A DNA stretch of 64,000 bases from Salisapilia sapeloensis (taxonomy: Eukaryota; Oomycota; Peronosporomycetes; Peronosporales; Salisapiliaceae), in contig JAADVB010000017.1 in NCBI GenBank assembly GCA_023334545.1, positions 62,001 through 126,000 of the forward strand. Reading direction: 5' to 3'. The notes beneath the pieces were generated by a model. That model had not been told where the DNA came from and did no database searches. It saw only the letters and a program-made list of their open reading frames with translations. Positions within the stretch are counted from its first letter, which is position 1. Every line of letters begins with the position of its first letter. The translations under genes and the position numbers were made by a program. Shown one piece after another: positions 18,392-28,570 of the stretch.

Positions 18392-20923
18392 ATGACTGTC
18401 ATCGCCGAGTCCGAGCGTATTGATCTATTGGAGGAGCAACTGAAGCAAAGCAAGCGAGAGAATGAACATCATATCGCGGAGATCCATGCCAAGCATATCT
18501 TGCTTACTCGCAAAGGCGAGCGGATTGAAGAATTACTACAAGAGCTCACCGATCGAGATGCTCAAATATCTTCCTTGTCCATGCAATGTGAGAACCAAAA
18601 GGAATCGGTACTGCAAGCAAATGAACGTATTCAAATGTTTGAAGAAGAAAATGAAATGATACATGCAACTCTAGCATCAGTTCAGGCTGATCGGGAGAAG
18701 CTTGCACAGTCTGAGGCTAATCTTAAACACGAGCTGGCAACTTCGATCAAAGCACTCTCGCGTCGAAGGGAGGTCAAAACGCCATCGACGCCATCTCATA
18801 GGCCAACTCGAAAACTTGAGAAGGCTGACGTGTGCCTATCCCCACGAAGTTTCTCCGAGAATCAACTCATTGCGTTGCGTGACGAGGCGATCGAAGCAAA
18901 AACAAAGGAAGTTTGGATCTTGTCTGGTCAGAATAACCGTTTAATGGTGCAGCTAAACGATCTCGAGAGTGCATTGGAAGAACTTCAGTCAAATTACACA
19001 ACGCAGGAACAAATGCTACTAAAGAAGCAACGTAGGATTCAAAATCTCGAAGGAGAGCTGGGTAAAATACAAAAGCAGTTATCTGTTGTTTCTGGTCAGC
19101 ATCAAGCCCTCGATATCGCAGCAGCACAAAATACTTCTTTATTACGTGCATTGGAAACCCAGGAACATACAAAGACAGACATTCAAGCAAAGCTCGCTTT
19201 AGTAGAAGAGGAACGAGATGCTTTACGTACTGAAGTGCAAAAGTATCATTTAAAGCTTTCCACAGCTGAAGCAGAGACGTTTGTTTCGGCAACAAAAGCG
19301 GAACATTCAAGCACATCGTTACAACAAGTTCAACAGAAATGGCTACAGGAGCGACAAAGTTTGCGAGAAGAATTGGCAGAAGTGCGCCTGCAACATCAAG
19401 TTGAGCTCGAACATGTTCGCAGTGAGTTAGTGATGCGACGGAACAAGCAATACGATCTGACGCTACGGTTGCAAAACGTAGAAGCAGAGTTACAGGAAGT
19501 AAAAGATGTACTGGAGGCAACAGAGCAAAAGTTATGTTACAGGGAGAGCTGTCTTCAGGAGACAACACGATCGCTCCAGGCATCTATTGAGAAAAACAGG
19601 GCATTAGAGACAGAGGCAGCTGATACTAAAAGTAAATTGGCAAGTACGATAGAAACGCATGAGAGCTTTTTATCTGATAAAGATCAAGAAATGAAGGTAC
19701 TCCAGAGTTTAGCGGAGGAGCAGCAGGATAAAATATCAAAGCAGAATGGAGCAAATCGCGGTTGGGAAAACCGGGTGAAAAGCCTACATGAAGATCTTTT
19801 CAGATTGGAAGCTCTGAATAAGGAGCAAAGCGCTCGAATTAAACGCTTGGTAGATGAAGCCGCGAGAGAGTCAAAGCTCAAAGAGGAAGCGAGAACTGCT
19901 TCGAAAGCAGCTGAGAAGCAATTGCAAGTCATGAAAGATCACATGGAAAAACTAATGAAAGACGCAGACGAACGAGTTCAAGTAGCTACTGACAAATGCA
20001 ACAAGTTTAAGAGTCAAGTTCGACTGCTTGAAATTGATCAACAGTATCTTTCATCTGCTACGAGACGCCTTGTTCAAAAGTTGATGGATCTCTTGTCTGT
20101 ATACCCCTGCAGCGAGACGCCTGAAAGCGTCTTACAGACATTGCATTCACTTGGATGGTTTGCTCGTGGTCATCTAGAACTAAGAGACTGTGCGATCGAC
20201 AATGACGATCTAAAGCTTCTGTGTACAAGCCTAGTTCCCTTGGCAGATGTAATGCAAGTGCTGGACTTGCAAGGAAACTGGATCACAGATGAAAGTATAG
20301 CTTGTGTAGCTGGGTTTCTGCATCGACTCTTTCGACCACTGAGAGGGCATACAAATGTACCAAACGCGTATTGTTTGAAGAAAGTAAACCTTCGGAACAA
20401 TTGCATTTCGTTGGTAGGCATACGCTCCATGGCAACCGCCCTCGAGCGATTAACGTATCGAACTAGCAATATGATGGGGAGTAAGTCGTCGACAAAAACG
20501 ATGGAAAGATTGTTTCACCGAGTTTCCACATCTTTGAGCGGATGCATCGAGTGCTATGAAAATGACAGCAACACTGTCGTACTAACAATCGACATTGGGA
20601 ACAGCAATAACGTACGGTTGCCTCCTGAAAAGCTACCATTACAAGTTATTCGTTCCTCAGTGACGGAAACGAGGATTCCAACAATTCGAAAGGATATTTC
20701 AGAAATCTACGAAGTGGACCTTGTCAAAACATTTATGCCGGAGGTATGTGCACCATCTCGACAGTCAGGAGGTCCAGAGCTCGTCGGCTTACATCGACGC
20801 AACTCTGCCGATTTGAGCTCGCCACAAAGTCCGGGTACTAGCAACAACGATAACGAGATAGCAAGTAGTTTCTCAGGAGCTTCTTTGCCGAGCAGTGTAT
20901 CTCTACCAAAACTTTCAATCTAG
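18392..20923 (+). CDS. Long coiled-coil protein with C-terminal leucine-rich repeats
   Basis: Single exon, 843 residues from ATG 18392. Residues ~5-565 are almost continuous heptad-type coiled coil, rich in Glu, Gln, Lys and Leu (for example LLEEQLKQSKREN), with a short basic break near 130-160. Residues ~590-700 contain two to three leucine-rich repeats of the ribonuclease-inhibitor type (VMQVLDLQGNWITDES and LKKVNLRNNCISLVG). The last ~140 residues are Ser-rich and disordered. The layout suggests a structural or scaffold protein, for example of basal body or centrosome, but I cannot name an orthologue. It is divergent from the secreted kelch gene, with ~155 bp between the two starts, so the two share a promoter region. 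Confidence 0.82.
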   Translation: MTVIAESERIDLLEEQLKQSKRENEHHIAEIHAKHILLTRKGERIEELLQELTDRDAQISSLSMQCENQKESVLQANERIQMFEEENEMIHATLASVQADREKLAQSEANLKHELATSIKALSRRREVKTPSTPSHRPTRKLEKADVCLSPRSFSENQLIALRDEAIEAKTKEVWILSGQNNRLMVQLNDLESALEELQSNYTTQEQMLLKKQRRIQNLEGELGKIQKQLSVVSGQHQALDIAAAQNTSLLRALETQEHTKTDIQAKLALVEEERDALRTEVQKYHLKLSTAEAETFVSATKAEHSSTSLQQVQQKWLQERQSLREELAEVRLQHQVELEHVRSELVMRRNKQYDLTLRLQNVEAELQEVKDVLEATEQKLCYRESCLQETTRSLQASIEKNRALETEAADTKSKLASTIETHESFLSDKDQEMKVLQSLAEEQQDKISKQNGANRGWENRVKSLHEDLFRLEALNKEQSARIKRLVDEAARESKLKEEARTASKAAEKQLQVMKDHMEKLMKDADERVQVATDKCNKFKSQVRLLEIDQQYLSSATRRLVQKLMDLLSVYPCSETPESVLQTLHSLGWFARGHLELRDCAIDNDDLKLLCTSLVPLADVMQVLDLQGNWITDESIACVAGFLHRLFRPLRGHTNVPNAYCLKKVNLRNNCISLVGIRSMATALERLTYRTSNMMGSKSSTKTMERLFHRVSTSLSGCIECYENDSNTVVLTIDIGNSNNVRLPPEKLPLQVIRSSVTETRIPTIRKDISEIYEVDLVKTFMPEVCAPSRQSGGPELVGLHRRNSADLSSPQSPGTSNNDNEIASSFSGASLPSSVSLPKLSI

Positions 20924-21041
20924 AATGCGAGTCAATACATCGTAAGCTCACCTTCACCAGCACCTTATCATGCTATTTATGGCTTCTCGACTAATGCAAA
21001 CGATTAACTTGATTTCCATTTCAAAGTCGTTTTAACGATCG

Positions 21042-24000
21042 ATGGCTGTCGGAAAAAAGTATCGTCACCGGCGCAAACGGACTTTAGTTCGAGATAGCAC
21101 CATTAAAGATGCAGAGTACAAGAGAAAACCGCCAGGACCAAATGCACTGTGGCTCAAGCTTAATGTTGCTATTAAAACAGCGCGATTGCAGTCATTGAAG
21201 CGGAATAAGTACCAACATCTCCAAGAAGAAGCTATATTGAAAGCTCGTGGATTACTACAAAACTGGGAGGATCAGCCTGTGGTCTTGACGGAAGACTTGT
21301 ACCACCAAGCAACTCGAACGGGTGAGTCTGATGCTGATGAACTCGAAAATTATACACCCGAAGCGTTGGCTTTTCGATTCAGTCTTCGAAATGATCCAGA
21401 CATCCTTGACGCGGCAAGAGAAATATGGAATATCTCTATGCCCCGTGATGAGCTTGGACGTATTAATGAGCGTAGTTATACAGCATTATTTAAGCGCATT
21501 GCAAAGAGTTTGAAACCAGAAAGCTACAAGAAGAGTAAAGTGAGTAAGACCATTGCACAAGACTGGCGACGAGATAGTCGTGGACAATCGCACATAGGCT
21601 TTGCTGATTTCTTTGATAGCATATTTGAACTCGCAGACTTGTGGTGTGAATCGATTGATGTCGATGAGTACGTCAGCTTTTTAGGTGATCTGATGAAGCG
21701 GGTGAGCCGAGGGACAAAAGATGGCAAGCGAGTCTTTCGAGCAATAGCTCAAGTAGGAGCGATTGATGAAGACTTTGAATCATCCAGTGAGGAGGAGAGT
21801 GAAAGTGAAAGTGAAAGTGAAGAAGATGAAGATGAAGGTGAAACTGTTTCTAAAGATCTGCGTATGACACGAAGCACCATTGAAGATGGAACGTCAATGG
21901 AATCTCTACAAAACTTGCTTGTTGCTAAAGCTATCGACTGTCATCCTCTCTCACCTTCATCGTCACAGCAAAATCATCTACGACGGATATCGATGGATAA
22001 GTCTCCTGCATTGTTACCACCAACTTCGTCGCGGCTACTGGAACACCGGCCAAGCAATGTAGCGATGGTGCACTTTGACGCGGATGGTTATGACACAAAT
22101 GAGCCATGCATGACAGCTATAAGACTCCGGTCTTGTAGTGTATCCGGAATTGCGTGTAAGCCAATGGATACCAGTTTGGATTATAAGTTGGATACACACA
22201 GAAAGAGTGCATCTCGTAGATTCTCGCGGTTTGACCTTCAAACCATTTCGCCAAATAACAACGCAACACACGTAGAACCTCTTACGTCTGCACTGGACAA
22301 AGAGGGTTTATCAGTTAATGAAAACACACGGGAAGTACGTAAAGCACGGCTGAATGAGGATGATGAGTCGAAAATTACCAGTGAAGAGGGCGGCGAGGTA
22401 GCATTGTCGAGATACAGTGAGCGACAGCCAACAATATCGGCTATTACGCGGAAAATTCATTCTGCAGGCAAGCGGCCTAGTACCGGAGACTCTGTGCGAG
22501 CTGAAAATAAAGTTGAAGAACTTGCTAAGAGCATAGCAGTAAAGGCCGAGCGTAGCTTGATAAACTCCGCCTCTAGTGACAGACGAAAGACTAAATGCGC
22601 TGATGGTAATCAAAAAGCGAAGGGTCTTATGCGCAATACTGCTATCACCACTGACGCAGAGACCTCTCAATACAATCGTGCCATTTCAAGGCGCAATGCA
22701 AAGTCTGCCTTGCCTGCGAAAGAACAATTATTTCAGTTTGACGATCAGCAAGTCGTTCAGCGCGAAAACTTTTATGCGCCAGTTCGTCGGGGCAAACAAA
22801 ATCGCAAACCTCCCACAGAGACGAAGCGAAAGCTTCCACCGATGCAGCAATACATCCTCTCGGAACCAGAACATGCACCAAGAACATTTAGCCCACCTCC
22901 AAAGTATATCGAGACTCCCGCAAAGGAGATCTACAATGATTTTTCCGATGCTTATACGACCATCAGCTATGGGAAGCCTGATACACCAAACAAGGAAAAG
23001 GATGGAGGCCGGCTTAGTAAAGGAGAAGCTAAGCAAAATACATCGTCGACGAGTGGTTTCCAGACGTATGACTTTGTTTTACCACTGGATACAACGAGGA
23101 AAAGCATTGCTCTAAATTCAAAGCAACGTTCTAGTATCGTGCCAAAGCAAGGGACAGAGAGGGCAGTTGATAAACGTCCTGGAAGTGGAGGAGTAAGATA
23201 TGTTAAAGTGGATTGTCGATGTGGTAGTGCCACTACCGTCTCAGATTCAGATAATACAATGGACACGCATTGGGATGATATTCCAAGTACAAGGTCGGAT
23301 GACTACGAAAGTTTATCGCTGGCGATCAACCAGTCACCTCTAGCGCTGGATTTAAAGCCTCAAAGTTTATCTTTAATTCATCCAGTGAAAAGTACACCAA
23401 GTGCTAAGCTGGGAAATGCAAATCCTGGAAAGAGTTCGTCCATACCTTTTTCGGCATCCACCAAAATATCGCGACAGGAAAACCTGTCTTTGGATGCTTT
23501 GGGCATTGGACAAACTTCACCGTCTCGACATTCTGCAGGTCTAGACCCAAGCAAGTCTTTACCTGTAATGAAAAACATGAGAGGCGAGTTATCTTCTGCT
23601 CCGTCAACAATAAATTCTATTGGCACCGCTGACCATCCAAGGTTTCCTCCAAGTGTTTCTACTAAAGAAACTTACGGGATGTTTACGTCTAACAAAGACA
23701 TGGCTGTGTCAGCAGCAACGCTAATACCTCACACTAGGCTCAGCTCTCCCAATAGCAGTAGCTCTAAAACAAGGCTGTTGGGTAAAGAGTCGAAAATGCC
23801 TATTTCTCGAAGTCCTGGAAAAGATGTATTGGCGACTCAGCACTCTTACTTCACGGACAGCACTCCTGCAGTTCGATCGCGCACAGCTCCATCATTGTCC
23901 TTTGCACACGACTTGGTCGGATTTCCTATCGATATGGTTCCGTTCCGAGCCGTCGAGATGTCTCGTGGTAACCAAAGTCCTCGGGCCATTTCCACTATAA

Positions 24001-24302
24001 ACGTCTCGGATGCACGAAAGTTGCATGCAGAGTCTGGGAGGAAGGAAACGAATGAATCTGCCACAGTGATCGTGAATGCATATCGAGAGATCGTGTTAGA
24101 ACCACGTAGTAAGATCGACGATGCTGTCGCCAAGAGCCAACGCACAGCTTTATCGCCTGAAGACATAATCCAACGACGGTATCAGTACAAACACGGTCGC
24201 CAATGGGTCGACAAGAGTAAGATAGAAGAGTACATCGAGTACGAGTACATCGAGTACATTCCGATGCACATCGAAGACACAGAAATGGATTTAAACACAT
24301 AA
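21042..24302 (+). CDS. Hypothetical 1086-residue protein, structured N-terminus, disordered remainder
   Basis: Single exon with ATG at 21042. Residues ~20-230 are folded-looking and conserved in style: ALWLKLNVAIKTARLQ, then a helical region with SYTALFKRIAKSL and DFFDSIFELADLWCESIDVDEY. The last part is reminiscent of an EF-hand-like helix-loop-helix (DVDEY loop), but I cannot confirm calcium binding. Residues ~245-265 are an acidic Ser/Glu repeat (EESESESESEEDEDE) from a GAAAGT-type DNA repeat. From ~270 to ~1010 the protein is Ser/Thr/Lys-rich and probably disordered. The C-terminus has a duplicated EYIEYEYIEY unit. The start is only 118 bp after the preceding stop. The role is unknown; presence beside flagellar-type genes is not evidence in itself. 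Confidence 0.78.
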   Translation: MAVGKKYRHRRKRTLVRDSTIKDAEYKRKPPGPNALWLKLNVAIKTARLQSLKRNKYQHLQEEAILKARGLLQNWEDQPVVLTEDLYHQATRTGESDADELENYTPEALAFRFSLRNDPDILDAAREIWNISMPRDELGRINERSYTALFKRIAKSLKPESYKKSKVSKTIAQDWRRDSRGQSHIGFADFFDSIFELADLWCESIDVDEYVSFLGDLMKRVSRGTKDGKRVFRAIAQVGAIDEDFESSSEEESESESESEEDEDEGETVSKDLRMTRSTIEDGTSMESLQNLLVAKAIDCHPLSPSSSQQNHLRRISMDKSPALLPPTSSRLLEHRPSNVAMVHFDADGYDTNEPCMTAIRLRSCSVSGIACKPMDTSLDYKLDTHRKSASRRFSRFDLQTISPNNNATHVEPLTSALDKEGLSVNENTREVRKARLNEDDESKITSEEGGEVALSRYSERQPTISAITRKIHSAGKRPSTGDSVRAENKVEELAKSIAVKAERSLINSASSDRRKTKCADGNQKAKGLMRNTAITTDAETSQYNRAISRRNAKSALPAKEQLFQFDDQQVVQRENFYAPVRRGKQNRKPPTETKRKLPPMQQYILSEPEHAPRTFSPPPKYIETPAKEIYNDFSDAYTTISYGKPDTPNKEKDGGRLSKGEAKQNTSSTSGFQTYDFVLPLDTTRKSIALNSKQRSSIVPKQGTERAVDKRPGSGGVRYVKVDCRCGSATTVSDSDNTMDTHWDDIPSTRSDDYESLSLAINQSPLALDLKPQSLSLIHPVKSTPSAKLGNANPGKSSSIPFSASTKISRQENLSLDALGIGQTSPSRHSAGLDPSKSLPVMKNMRGELSSAPSTINSIGTADHPRFPPSVSTKETYGMFTSNKDMAVSAATLIPHTRLSSPNSSSSKTRLLGKESKMPISRSPGKDVLATQHSYFTDSTPAVRSRTAPSLSFAHDLVGFPIDMVPFRAVEMSRGNQSPRAISTINVSDARKLHAESGRKETNESATVIVNAYREIVLEPRSKIDDAVAKSQRTALSPEDIIQRRYQYKHGRQWVDKSKIEEYIEYEYIEYIPMHIEDTEMDLNT

Positions 24303-24431
24303 GACAAAAGCGTTTAACAAATTTTTCTTCTTTCATACGAAATACCTCTCGTCGAGGTGTAATCCAGTGCGAACAAAAGTCCAAAGGTGTCAAAATGAAC
24401 ATTTTTCGTCTCCAAGCCAACACTTTTTCAC

Positions 24432-27383
24432 TTAGGCTTTGGCATACTGCAGTAGAAATTGTGACACAAGTTCCCACGATGAACGCATCTTGAAGTAGTG
24501 CTGCATCTGGCTATCAGTCGGATTGTTACCCAACGCGACACTCCCTTCATGCTGCGCACTTGCTTCAATGATCGTCCTTAACTGCAGCCTATTGGTCGCG
24601 ATGACTGAAAAGTAAATCGTCACGCGATGTCTCTTTAGCTGCTTGGGTTCTTCCTCCGGCTCCTCTCCTTCCGACAAGCAGACGCTCGGGTCCTCCGGCC
24701 AGCGCATGAACTGAACGGCCACTTCGCTTCCACCGGCACAGCTCAGTTCTCGAACTCTCCACGCTCGGTAGACGACCAAATCCGTCTGGTCCGACGCCAA
24801 GTCACTGCTCGGATAGAACTTGGGAACGCGCGTCACCACCGGCTCCGATGCGTTCAGCTGGAAGTTGATCGCATGCTCCTTGGCGACCCAGCTATGTGGT
24901 AGCTGGACAGAGAACGTCTCTCGCGTCTCAATGAGACTCAGACAAGACGTCATGTGCGCCTGGACATGTCGATAGATCCACGCCATGGGCGGATGCGGCC
25001 CGTGCTGAAGGATATTCGACTTGATCATGTGCGAATAACTGGACTGAGACGACGTCCATTCACCCGTAATCGCATAGTCTCCCGTCCATGCGTAGCCATG
25101 GAGAGACTGGAGCGTACGAGTGTTCTCGATGTCCAGACTGCTCTTGACGACATCATACAGACGTACGAATCGAGAAAAGTAGGCAAACATGGGCGAGTCG
25201 GATGCATTCAGTGATCCAGTCGTATCTTGATCGGCTGCACTACGCCACCAATGCTCTCTCGCAAGCCACGGCTCAGCTTCCTTTAGCATCGTGTAGAGAT
25301 CCACAACTTGATTCTCCTCGACATTCTGTCGACGTGGTAGTTTATCCACTTGTTCATGCACTCGAGCATCGAGGAATCGAACGACAGTCGCGTATGCATC
25401 CAAATCACTTTCACCTCGTTGTACACTCTCTCGCATCGTCTTTCGAATACGAGCGACAATATTCTCTTGCACAAGAGCTTGTGCAATCACGACAAGGTCC
25501 GTACAAAGTGTCTGGAGACGATTGTTACTAAGTGGGATCTCGACAAGCTTGGATAAAGTTTCAATCATCACGAACGAATGTCGAATGACACCTCGTTCAC
25601 CAGTCCGAGCACGTTCTTCAAACTTATGAATGCGATTTAAAACGACAAACGCGAGTTGCAACACACGTGCGCGACGATACAAGTCCTCTTCTTGTGTCTG
25701 GACTCGTGTATCGAGACGTTGGTCCATGCCATCGACAGCGACGAGGACAGCTCGATCGGAATCAGACGAACGATTGCGCTTGCGACTAGCAATATCCTGT
25801 GTCAACGGTGCTGGGATCGTATACGTCGGTGGTGTCGGCAGAGTCGACGTCTGCGGAGGCGTATACGTGTCATCGAGTTGCTGACTACTCGCATGCAGAC
25901 TCATGCGACTCGGTAGGCTACCTCTTCGAGCGTACACGCTACCCTCGGCACTTGACGACGGTGGCGACGTATGGACGTAGTTGTACACTTGCTGCGTCGA
26001 TGGACTCTCGAGATTAAGCGAGTTCATACCCGCCACAGGCGTTGTGACGATAGATGGACGTGCTGGCGTCTCATTTACGCGAGGCATGGACTGGAGAGAT
26101 GACAGGGGTGTCGGGAGAGCTGCGAGAGACGAGCGTCGTCCTTGTGGATTGTACTGCATGCGCGTATTCTCTTGTAAGAAGGCGACGCTGGACGATTGAT
26201 GGAGCGATGCATTCGCGCCGACACCGAAGGGATACGCAGATGCCTGACCTTGTGGTTGCTGACTTGTGCTCCCCATCTGCATGGACGGCACGGAGGGAAA
26301 GTGGACCGACGTATAATAATCAGACTTGGACGACGCGGACCTCGTGAGTCGTTTACGGTCTCGAGCGGCGGCGTCATTCGCATTCGGGGCAGTATAACGA
26401 TACGTGTAGTAGTAGCCAGTGCCTGTGGACGTCGCGACGGGCGTACTGGCACTCTCTTGCGTACTCGTGAGTAGCTGGTCGATCGACGGGACGCTACGGG
26501 GTGTCGCGTTCGGAACGATGCTGGACTCGGTCGCAGCTCTCGTGCGCACGATCGGGTGCGTCGTGGCCGGTCGGAAGGTTTTACGCGCCTTGCGACTGGA
26601 TGAGATGCGAAATTGAGGCGAAGAGAGGTCTGCGAGACATGTGAGAGTGGATGTATCATCTTGCTGCGTCTGACGGAAGAAATAGACGCAAAAGACGTGT
26701 AGGTTCTTGCAATTCAAGCGAGACGACTGCCATCCATAGTGCCACGATTGACGATTGCCATTGATCATGAATCTCGGCGCACCAGACGCAGATGGAGGGT
26801 GGATAGATCCTCGAAACCATTTACGAAGAGGCTTGTCCGGCGTCTTGACGTCGGCCAACAAATCTTCCGCGTTGTACTCTTGGCCAACAGTAATGGGTGG
26901 AACGTCCTGCTGGCTATCGGCACGAGAGCGAGGAGATCTATGTGGTCGCGAATGCTCTTCAAAGCGACCGAGCACGAGGTCGCAGTCGGTAAAATTGCAC
27001 TCGACTAGCAGACCGGCGCCACAGAAGCTCTTGGGGTTATGCCCACCGCAGCAATGAGGGAAGCATCGGAGGTTCTAGAGTCGTATAGGAATGAGTGATA
27101 CGTGTCTAGAGGAGACGAGATAATCGACATACCTTGTGTCCACTAGCCTTGTTGCTCCTATACGTGTCGAGGAGTTAGTACAAAGATTTTGGTGGTCGTA
27201 AGGGGGAGATATGCATGGGATATCGGTGGTTATTTCCTTGAGTGCATGTACGTACCGAAGGTATTCACTAGAAAAAAGCGGATGGTCGCATTGAGTATGC
27301 AAAAATCTTCCGGTGTGGCTTTCATTCTCGATGCACTCGATGGCATCATGCATGTCATCCGTTGGTGTCGGGGACGTGGTCAT
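24432..27383 (-). CDS. Hypothetical 931-residue protein with Cys/His-rich N-terminus
   Basis: Three exons: 27383-27256, 27157-27133 (25 nt only) and 27074-24432. With this splicing the N-terminus reads through DHPLFSSEYLR, SNKASGHK and NLRCFPHCCGGHNPKSFCG in one frame. Cysteines and histidines at about 44-82 (CFPHCCGGH, then FCGAG, ECNFTDCDL) could hold zinc; I know no named finger of this form. The region to ~190 contains SWHYGWQSSRLNC and HVFCVYFFRQ, which look like a folded DNA- or protein-binding unit. Residues ~200-440 are Ser/Thr/Pro-rich and disordered. Residues ~450-930 are helical, with many Trp and Arg residues, and end SSWELVSQFLLQYAKA. It is probably a lineage-specific regulator; that is inference. 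It is convergent with the 1086-residue gene. Confidence 0.72.
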
Positions 27384-28570
27384 GGCAGAGGTGGGATATC
27401 AGATATCTCGAGCGTTATTTTCGTCCACGAGCTTATATGCAAAGCAGCGGAGGAGTCTGGATCTTGTGCTAAGATGAGGGTAGTTTCGTTTGTAGAATGG
27501 AGGAGCTTGTCGTAAATGGAAGAGATGGTCCGATAGCTTGCTCGAAATCGAACAACAAAGTGGAGGACGATCGAAGGGGTAGCAAAGTCCGATGAGCTTT
27601 CGTTAGTCTTTTTAATTATCAAAATGCAAAGACGGTCGGAGCAAATGCTTGGCTAGGCAAGGATGTCTTGAGCTCGACACTCCCAAATAAGATTGCTAAA
27701 TGATCAATACACGGCGCGTCCATCCCGCTTATGGCTTGAGTGGCTCGTTTGTCGTTTTAGGCCAATCCAGGAACGTTCCCCTGCCGACGACCAATCAGAA
27801 AGCAGAGAGCATTAGAAGGATCGCATACAAAGAAGTTGTCAAATCGTGTAGATCCAGCGGAGAATACAAGCGCTGCGTACGCCCGAGCGAGGGGGCCGAT
27901 GGCCCGGATCTCGTCTTCGGTCCGACGTAAGTAAGACGTCGGAAAGAAACTTTTTCCCGTCGACGTCGGACAACTAGTTGCTTCATAATCTCTTCACGAT
28001 ACCAATTGTTTCTTGATTGCTAGGCTGGTCTGTACCTTAAGAATGGACATGTCGGCCTCAAAAGACACGAGCATGTCTCGAATCGAGTAGAGCTCGCGAC
28101 ATGACGAGCATGGTATTTCGGAAAAGAATCAGGACATACACATATACAATACGTACGGATCGACTGGCGTGCGCAAGTGCTCCTACTTGTTAAAATCCAC
28201 CTTGTCTACTTCTCTCTCTTTGCCTTGCACAAGCGCAAGTTGAATGCTTTTTTTTTCGCCAAGCGCGAAGCAACGGCGGACCAACGCTTACAAATGGCTC
28301 CAATCGTCATGTGTGTTTCCTATACACGGCCTAGACGAGATCGAGTGTAGATTACTTATAACCTATCGATTCTTCCTTCCTATCATTACTCGTTATGCAT
28401 CTACCAAGGAACTTTCGTACGTTGATCATGTATTCGTTGCTACCGAGTGATGCAATGCGTAGATACAGATACAAGTAGCTTAAACGTAACGATCGTTCGG
28501 GTCTAATGGGTACATCCGTACGTGTACCTAGTACGAGTATCATTCGTATCGTCTGACAACCTACAGGTAT
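27384..28570. other. Long gene-free interval
   Basis: About 1.19 kb with no coding frame I trust, between the 5' end of the 931-residue gene and the 3' end of the Ca2+-ATPase gene, both on the minus strand. That is far longer than most gaps in this window, so it may hold an extended promoter or an untranslated RNA. It contains a GC-rich patch at 27885-27945 with a perfect 7-bp inverted repeat. No tRNA or 5S-like structure is apparent. Confidence 0.5.
27922..27942. repeat. Inverted repeat, 7-bp arms with 7-nt loop
   Basis: CCGACGT and ACGTCGG form perfect arms separated by AAGTAAG. The site lies in a local GC-rich island inside the 1.2-kb gene-free interval. It may be a palindromic protein-binding site (its core resembles ACGT-type elements) or a hairpin in a transcript. 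One copy alone is weak evidence of function. Confidence 0.45.

Noticed and set aside
21793-21840. GAAAGT repeat as a satellite or mobile-element trace
   Set aside because: It stays in frame within a coding region and encodes an ordinary acidic Ser/Glu tract.
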